A program made the position numbers and the translations under genes. From Candidatus Pacearchaeota archaeon (lineage in GTDB: Archaea; Nanobdellota; Nanobdellia; Pacearchaeales; UBA284): a DNA stretch of 45,803 bases. The DNA is taken from positions 1 through 45,803 of the forward strand of contig JAPLYB010000043.1 in assembly GCA_026395795.1 (NCBI GenBank). The letters are read 5' to 3'. Below are positions 42,041 through 45,803 of the stretch, one piece after another. A model generated the notes under the pieces. The model was not told the DNA's origin. It saw only the letters and a list, made by a program, of their open reading frames with translations, and searched no databases. Position 1 is the first letter of the stretch, and each line of letters begins with the position of its first letter.

Positions 42041-42451
42041 GCTTCGAAGAATTTATCAAAAAAGGTTTGGTTAAAAAATCTTCAAAAGATCTTGCTCTAA
42101 TAAGATCTTTAATCATTTTTTCAAAGAGACCATAATTTTCTAAAAACTCTTCCAATTAATGAAATTTCTGCTAGAAAAATCATGACTGGCTATTATGATA
42201 TTTTAAGAAACATTTTAGAAGCAATGTCATCTTTAGAAGGTTATAAAATCTATTCACATGAAGCATTCACAGAATTATTAAAACTCAAAAATGAGGGGGT
42301 TATAGCTCAAAAGTTTGATAGATTCAGAAAAATAAGGAATGGAATAAATTATTATGCAAAAACTATAAGTCCAGAAGAAGCCAAAGAAAATGTATCTGAA
42401 ATAATTGAATTAGTTAAACATTTAAAAGCCAAATATCTATCTAATTTATAA
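42037..42451 (+). pseudogene. HEPN-domain partner, frameshifted
   Basis: ATG 42037 overlaps the MNT stop. The frame reads MSFEEFIKKGLVKKSSKDLALIRSL and stops at 42132-42134, just after a run of six T (about 42116-42121). One T fewer would join it to the frame that continues with QRDHNFLKTLPINEISARKI and ends at 42451, a typical HEPN length of about 137 aa. RFRKIRNGINYYAK resembles the HEPN R-N-x-x-x-[HY] motif, with Tyr instead of His. It may be a true loss of the toxin, a sequencing or assembly indel, or slippage; the downstream part alone (from 42182) could give 89 aa. Confidence 0.7.
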
Positions 42452-42454
42452 AAA

Positions 42455-43975
42455 ATGGACAAGCAAGATATAAGAAAGAAAGAAAGAAAAGAAGTTCAAC
42501 AGACTAAAACAGAGAAAAGCGAGAAGAAACAAGAAAAGATTACATTCAGCAAAAGCAAGGAAGAAGAATTTTCTCAATGGTACTCGGAGATAGTTGAAAA
42601 AGCAGAGCTTGTTGATTTAAGATGCAACATCAAAGGGTTTGTTGTCTTTCGACCATGGGCTGTCAGAACAATGGAAGTATTATATGATTTATTTGAAGAG
42701 GAATTACAGAAAAAAGGTCACGAGCCTGCCTGGTTTCCTGCACTAATTCCAGAATCAAACTTAAAGAAAGAAGAAGCACATGTTGAAGGCTTCGTTCCTC
42801 AAGTATTCTGGGTTACACAAGCAGGCAACACAATATTAGAAGAAAAAATGGCAATGCGCCCAACATCTGAAACAGCAATGTATCCCATGTATTCCCTCTG
42901 GATTAGAGGGCACAGCGATCTTCCATTAAAAATATATCAAAGAGCACAAGTATGGAGATATGAAACAAAAGCCACAAGACCATTAATCAGGTCAAGAGAA
43001 TTCTACTGGATAGAAGGACATGATTGTTTTGCAACAAAGGAAGAAGCAGAAGCTCAAGTTTTAGAAGATATCGACACAACAGAAAAAGTGATGCATCAAA
43101 AACTAGGAATTCCGTTCTTGCCATTAAGAAGGCCTTCTTGGGATATGTTCCCGGGAGCAGTTTATACTATTGGATCAGACACATTTACTCCAGATGGGAA
43201 AGTTATTCAACAACCATCAACACACTTACTAAGTCAGGAATTTGCAAAAACCTTTGACATAAAGTTCAAAGATAAGGATGGAAAAGATAAATATGTCTGG
43301 CAAACATGCTATGGTCCGTGTGTTTCAAGGATTCTCGCATCTTTAGTTACAACTCATGGAGACAACAAAGGTCTTGTTTTGCCATTTGCAGTATCTCCAA
43401 TCCAAACAGTCATTGTTCCCATTTACAGAACAGAGAATAAAGAAAAAGTAGTAAAAGAATGCAAGAAGCTTTCAGAAGAGATAAAATCACTCGGTATTCG
43501 AGTTAAAATAGATGAAAAAGAAGTTTCTCCAGGAAATAAATTCTACTTCTGGGAAATGAAAGGAGTTCCATTAAGACTAGAAATAGGAGAACAAGAGCTC
43601 AAGACAAGAGAATATACACTCTATTTAAGAGATGAAAATAAAAAGATGAAAATAAAAAATCTAAATGATCTAAAAAAACAAGGCGAGTTATTTGACAAGA
43701 GACTTAAAGACAAAGCAGACTTATTTATCAACAAAACAATTATCGCATGCAAAACAAAAGAAGAAATTAAAAAAGCTCTTGATGATAAGAAAATAGCAAG
43801 GATTGAGTTCTGTTCTATAGGAAAAGAGGGCATGGCCTGTGCTGAAACAGTCGAAAAAGATCTCGGAGCATTTGTCAGAGGAGCTAGACACGATAAAAAA
43901 GAGATTCCTAAAGGAAAATGCCTTTTCTGTGGAAAGAAAGCAACAGAAATAGTCTACATTGCAAAGAGCTACTAA
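42455..43975 (+). CDS. proS: Prolyl-tRNA synthetase, archaeal/eukaryotic type
   Basis: 506 aa. A Lys-rich N-terminal extension (about 1-30) precedes the class II core: VFRPWAVRTMEVLYDLFEEEL, the motif 2 region YQRAQVWRYETKATRPLIRSREF and EGHDCFATKEEA. The anticodon domain follows, and the C-terminal zinc-like domain ends in CLFCGKKATEIVYIAKSY, whose final Tyr is characteristic of this type. It starts 3 nt after the HEPN remnant and its stop overlaps that of the convergent HAD gene. Confidence 0.93.
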   Translation: MDKQDIRKKERKEVQQTKTEKSEKKQEKITFSKSKEEEFSQWYSEIVEKAELVDLRCNIKGFVVFRPWAVRTMEVLYDLFEEELQKKGHEPAWFPALIPESNLKKEEAHVEGFVPQVFWVTQAGNTILEEKMAMRPTSETAMYPMYSLWIRGHSDLPLKIYQRAQVWRYETKATRPLIRSREFYWIEGHDCFATKEEAEAQVLEDIDTTEKVMHQKLGIPFLPLRRPSWDMFPGAVYTIGSDTFTPDGKVIQQPSTHLLSQEFAKTFDIKFKDKDGKDKYVWQTCYGPCVSRILASLVTTHGDNKGLVLPFAVSPIQTVIVPIYRTENKEKVVKECKKLSEEIKSLGIRVKIDEKEVSPGNKFYFWEMKGVPLRLEIGEQELKTREYTLYLRDENKKMKIKNLNDLKKQGELFDKRLKDKADLFINKTIIACKTKEEIKKALDDKKIARIEFCSIGKEGMACAETVEKDLGAFVRGARHDKKEIPKGKCLFCGKKATEIVYIAKSY

Positions 43976-44577
43976 ATTTTAATTCCAAGTTTTCTAAATT
44001 CTTTCAAAAGATAGTTTACATTATGTTTCAAAGAATCGTAATAGATAATATTCATCCCTGCTTTTGAAACCTCTTCTAAAAATTTAGGATCATTATCAAT
44101 AAGCACTGAGCTTCCCTTATCTTTAAACTCAAGGATGAAGTTTTGCTTGAATTCATGAAGAATTGCAGAAACATAAACTTTATCAAAAACTGCCCATATA
44201 TCTAGAATTCTCTTTTCTTTTAATATATCAAAACGAAACTTTGAATTATTAGATATTAATCCAACCGAACAACTGGCTTTTATTTTGGGAAATAAATCAA
44301 AAACTGGTTTGTTTAATGGAACTCTTGAATACGCATTCCCCAATTGTTCAGGAGTTATCCTTACTCCCAGTTTACTAGAAAATTTTTCGAGAAATTCATC
44401 CACATTTTCCTCCCCCCTTATGAACGCTCTTCCATTTTCTTTAAAGATACTAAGAAGTTTCTCAACATCTATTCCTGTTTCTTTTGAAAGTTTTATAGAA
44501 ACTGCTCTTCCACCAGACTCACTTATAGCAAGAACGCCATCAAAATCAAAATAAATTGTTTTTATTGAGGTCGCCAT
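43972..44577 (-). CDS. HAD-superfamily hydrolase
   Basis: 201 aa. TIYFDFDGVLAISES is motif I (D-x-D), VGLISNNSKFR motif II (S/N), and SVLIDNDPKFLEE motif IV with acidic residues. A helical cap lies at about residues 18-85 (C1 type). A phosphatase acting on a small phosphometabolite is likely; substrate unknown. It begins 5 nt after the Nudix gene stops and is in its operon. The stop codon shares bases with that of proS on the other strand. Confidence 0.78.
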   Translation of the reverse strand: MATSIKTIYFDFDGVLAISESGGRAVSIKLSKETGIDVEKLLSIFKENGRAFIRGEENVDEFLEKFSSKLGVRITPEQLGNAYSRVPLNKPVFDLFPKIKASCSVGLISNNSKFRFDILKEKRILDIWAVFDKVYVSAILHEFKQNFILEFKDKGSSVLIDNDPKFLEEVSKAGMNIIYYDSLKHNVNYLLKEFRKLGIKI

Positions 44578-44582
44578 TTTAT

Positions 44583-45047
44583 CTAATGTTTGTAAACAGT
44601 TCCAGCAAGATAATTCTTCAAGACTTTTTCACTCGGGAAAAATAAAGGTCTAGGAAGGTCATTCAATGAGAACCATCTCCATTCTGTAATCTCATCTGGC
44701 TCCATCACCTTTGCTTCTCCCTCAAAATCCTCACATAAAAATCCAATTGTTACAAAATGAGCATCAGAAACAACATCGTTTGTCACACTAACAACTTTCA
44801 ACTTTTCCTTGTTAATCTTAATTCCGGTTTCTTCCAGAGCTTCTCGAAAAGCACCTTCTTCAAAACCCTCTCCAAAATCTAATTTTCCTCCAGGCATGGT
44901 CCATGTGCCTTCACCATGCATCAAACTAGATGCTTTTTCAGCATCTTCGTGTCTATGTCCAAGTAAAACTTTTCCTTCTTTTAACACCATCACGCCAAAC
45001 CCAACGCCCATCTTCTTCTTTCGCACTTCATTAGATTCATCTGTCAT
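44583..45047 (-). CDS. Nudix hydrolase (ADP-ribose/dNTP type)
   Basis: 154 aa. The box GGKLDFGEGFEEGAFREALE plus ETGI is a perfect G-x5-E-x7-R-E-U-x-E-E-x-G-U. GTWTMPGGKL before it and EITEWRWFSLNDLP after it resemble MutT/dCTP-type enzymes. Metal-dependent pyrophosphohydrolase of nucleotides in the cytoplasm; exact substrate unknown. A TATA-like TATAAATATT about 30 nt upstream of ATG 45047 drives this gene and the HAD gene. Confidence 0.9.
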   Translation of the reverse strand: MTDESNEVRKKKMGVGFGVMVLKEGKVLLGHRHEDAEKASSLMHGEGTWTMPGGKLDFGEGFEEGAFREALEETGIKINKEKLKVVSVTNDVVSDAHFVTIGFLCEDFEGEAKVMEPDEITEWRWFSLNDLPRPLFFPSEKVLKNYLAGTVYKH

Positions 45048-45117
45048 GAGATAGGATAAGAACTAGGATTTATTAATATTTATATCAAAAAGGATAATCC
45101 TTAGTTTAATTTACAAT

Positions 45118-45615
45118 TTACTTCAAATTCAAAGCATGCCAGTCATGGACTGTTTTGTAAGAATGCATCTCTTTCTTTGTGAACCATAAGCTGATTTCGT
45201 GTTCAGCATCTTTTTCAGCAGAAGCATGAATTAAATTTCCCACTTTTCCATCGTCTGCATTTGCATGAGCCTTAGACATATGCGCAAAATCTCCTCTTAT
45301 TGTTCCAGGGGCAGCTTCACTTGGATATGTGGCACCAACTATCTTTTTTACAACAGCTACAGCTTCAACACCTTCAATAACCATGGCAACAACAGGCCCT
45401 TCCCTGATATATCTAACTAGATTATCAAGAATTCTCTGATCATATCTTTGTTTGACATCCCAATAGTGTTTTTCAGCAAAATCTTTGTCAATCCAGCTCA
45501 TTTTCATTGCAATAATCTTTAAACCAGCATCTTCAAATCTAGAAAGAATCTTTCCGATAAGTGCTCTCTGAACTCCGTCTGGTTTAATCAAAACCAATGT
45601 TTTTTGCATTACCAT
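45118..45615 (-). CDS. ndk: Nucleoside diphosphate kinase
   Basis: 165 aa, slightly longer than the usual 130-150 owing to an insertion before the active site. LVLIKPDGVQRALIGKIL is the universal N-terminus, TIRGDFA the Kpn-loop-proximal motif, and NLIHASAEKDAEHEISLWF carries the phosphorylated His (usual N-x-I-H-G-S-D). It balances NTP and dNTP pools. ATG 45615 is 25 nt from the TATA box; ATG 45609 is an alternative. Confidence 0.93.
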   Translation of the reverse strand: MVMQKTLVLIKPDGVQRALIGKILSRFEDAGLKIIAMKMSWIDKDFAEKHYWDVKQRYDQRILDNLVRYIREGPVVAMVIEGVEAVAVVKKIVGATYPSEAAPGTIRGDFAHMSKAHANADDGKVGNLIHASAEKDAEHEISLWFTKKEMHSYKTVHDWHALNLK

Positions 45616-45634
45616 GAATTAAACTTGCAAGTTT

Positions 45635-45645
45635 AATTTTTAAAT
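45635..45645 (-). promoter_or_regulatory. TATA box of ndk
   Basis: CATTTAAAAATT on the minus strand is centred about 25 nt from ATG 45615. Confidence 0.55.
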
Positions 45646-45662
45646 GTTTGGATTAATTATTG

Positions 45663-45803
45663 ATTGTATTATCCCGAAACTATTTCATAAGGCTGTTCTA
45701 GTTAGCCCTATGAAATTGAACAAATCTAAGATAACGGAGACACTTAGAAAGCTAGCTGATGGAAAAACAGTTTATCAAGCAAGAAAGGTTGCTGGCATAA
45801 GCG
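45663..45803. repeat. Right copy of 141-bp terminal inverted repeat
   Basis: Exact reverse complement of 1-141. It starts 47 nt before the transposase-like ATG and runs to the window end. Confidence 0.9.
45710..45803 (+). CDS. Transposase-like protein, N-terminal fragment (cut by window edge)
   Basis: ATG 45710 opens 31 codons identical to those of the fragment at 1-94, reading out of the window. Only the HTH-like beginning is visible. The two copies face outward, so the sequence between them is not obviously cargo of a composite transposon. Confidence 0.45.
   Translation, partial: MKLNKSKITETLRKLADGKTVYQARKVAGIS

Noticed and set aside
1-45803. The whole window as a 45-kb composite transposon between inverted insertion elements
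   Set aside because: The content is mostly housekeeping genes (hisS, proS, elp3, ndk, sec61-beta), and exact 141-bp ends fit contig breaks better.

Overview
The window is a low-GC archaeal chromosome segment. I place it in the DPANN group, probably close to Woesearchaeota/Pacearchaeota (Nanoarchaeota-like). The reasons are archaeal-type ProRS, HisRS and Elp3, archease, Sec61-beta, short genes with TATA boxes about 25 nt before the start codon (leaderless mRNAs), a tRNA-His without encoded CCA, small conserved proteins resembling DUF5652 and DUF5678, and very large N-glycosylation-sequon-rich surface proteins. No rRNA gene is present, so the placement is inference from family resemblance.

Layout. 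1-141 and 45663-45803 are an exact inverted repeat, each carrying the first 94 nt of the same transposase-like gene reading outward; these look like contig breaks in a multicopy element. 207-7103 holds two pilin-like proteins, archease, a small membrane protein, an ornithine-decarboxylase-like enzyme, a Memo protein, an MFS transporter and a retropepsin-like/DUF5678-like pair. 7143-24990 is a minus-strand cell-surface locus of three secreted, C-terminally anchored proteins (693, 1696 and 3315 aa) that share one juxtamembrane module; the middle one is an M36/M4-type metalloprotease with P-domain and beta-helix. 25310-26465 is an AbrB-like/nucleotidyltransferase cassette with a perfect 20-bp palindrome at its promoter. 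26665-34256 holds MazG-like, Sec61-beta, two related helical proteins, Nudix, MinD, a LAGLIDADG endonuclease whose frame runs through tRNA-His, hisS, an RBBP9-like hydrolase and a phosphohexomutase. 34406-45615 holds membrane, PIN and unknown genes, AlaX, a Trm9-like methyltransferase, a phosphoesterase, a degenerate Nudix protein, Elp3, an orphan Arg-rich protein, a wHTH-MNT/HEPN pair (HEPN frameshifted), proS, HAD, Nudix and NDK.

Functional themes are translation and its quality control (tRNA-His/HisRS, ProRS, AlaX, Elp3 with a possible Trm9-like partner, archease), nucleotide housekeeping (MazG, Nudix, NDK) and a large investment in cell-surface display and proteolysis.

The most unusual signal is a family of tandem short hairpin units (about 23-28 bp each) found at five places. 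Four units sit between a TATA-positioned ATG and the real start codon of three genes (32785-32896, 34848-34956, 36529-36630). Two units form an in-frame 57-bp insertion inside a Nudix-like gene (39088-39148). A longer array lies between two surface genes (14737-15016). The units differ in sequence but keep stem pairing and an open frame with a recurring K/E-x-x-x-F pattern, and all are sense to their neighbours. This resembles, in logic, the Rickettsia palindromic elements; I know of no archaeal description.
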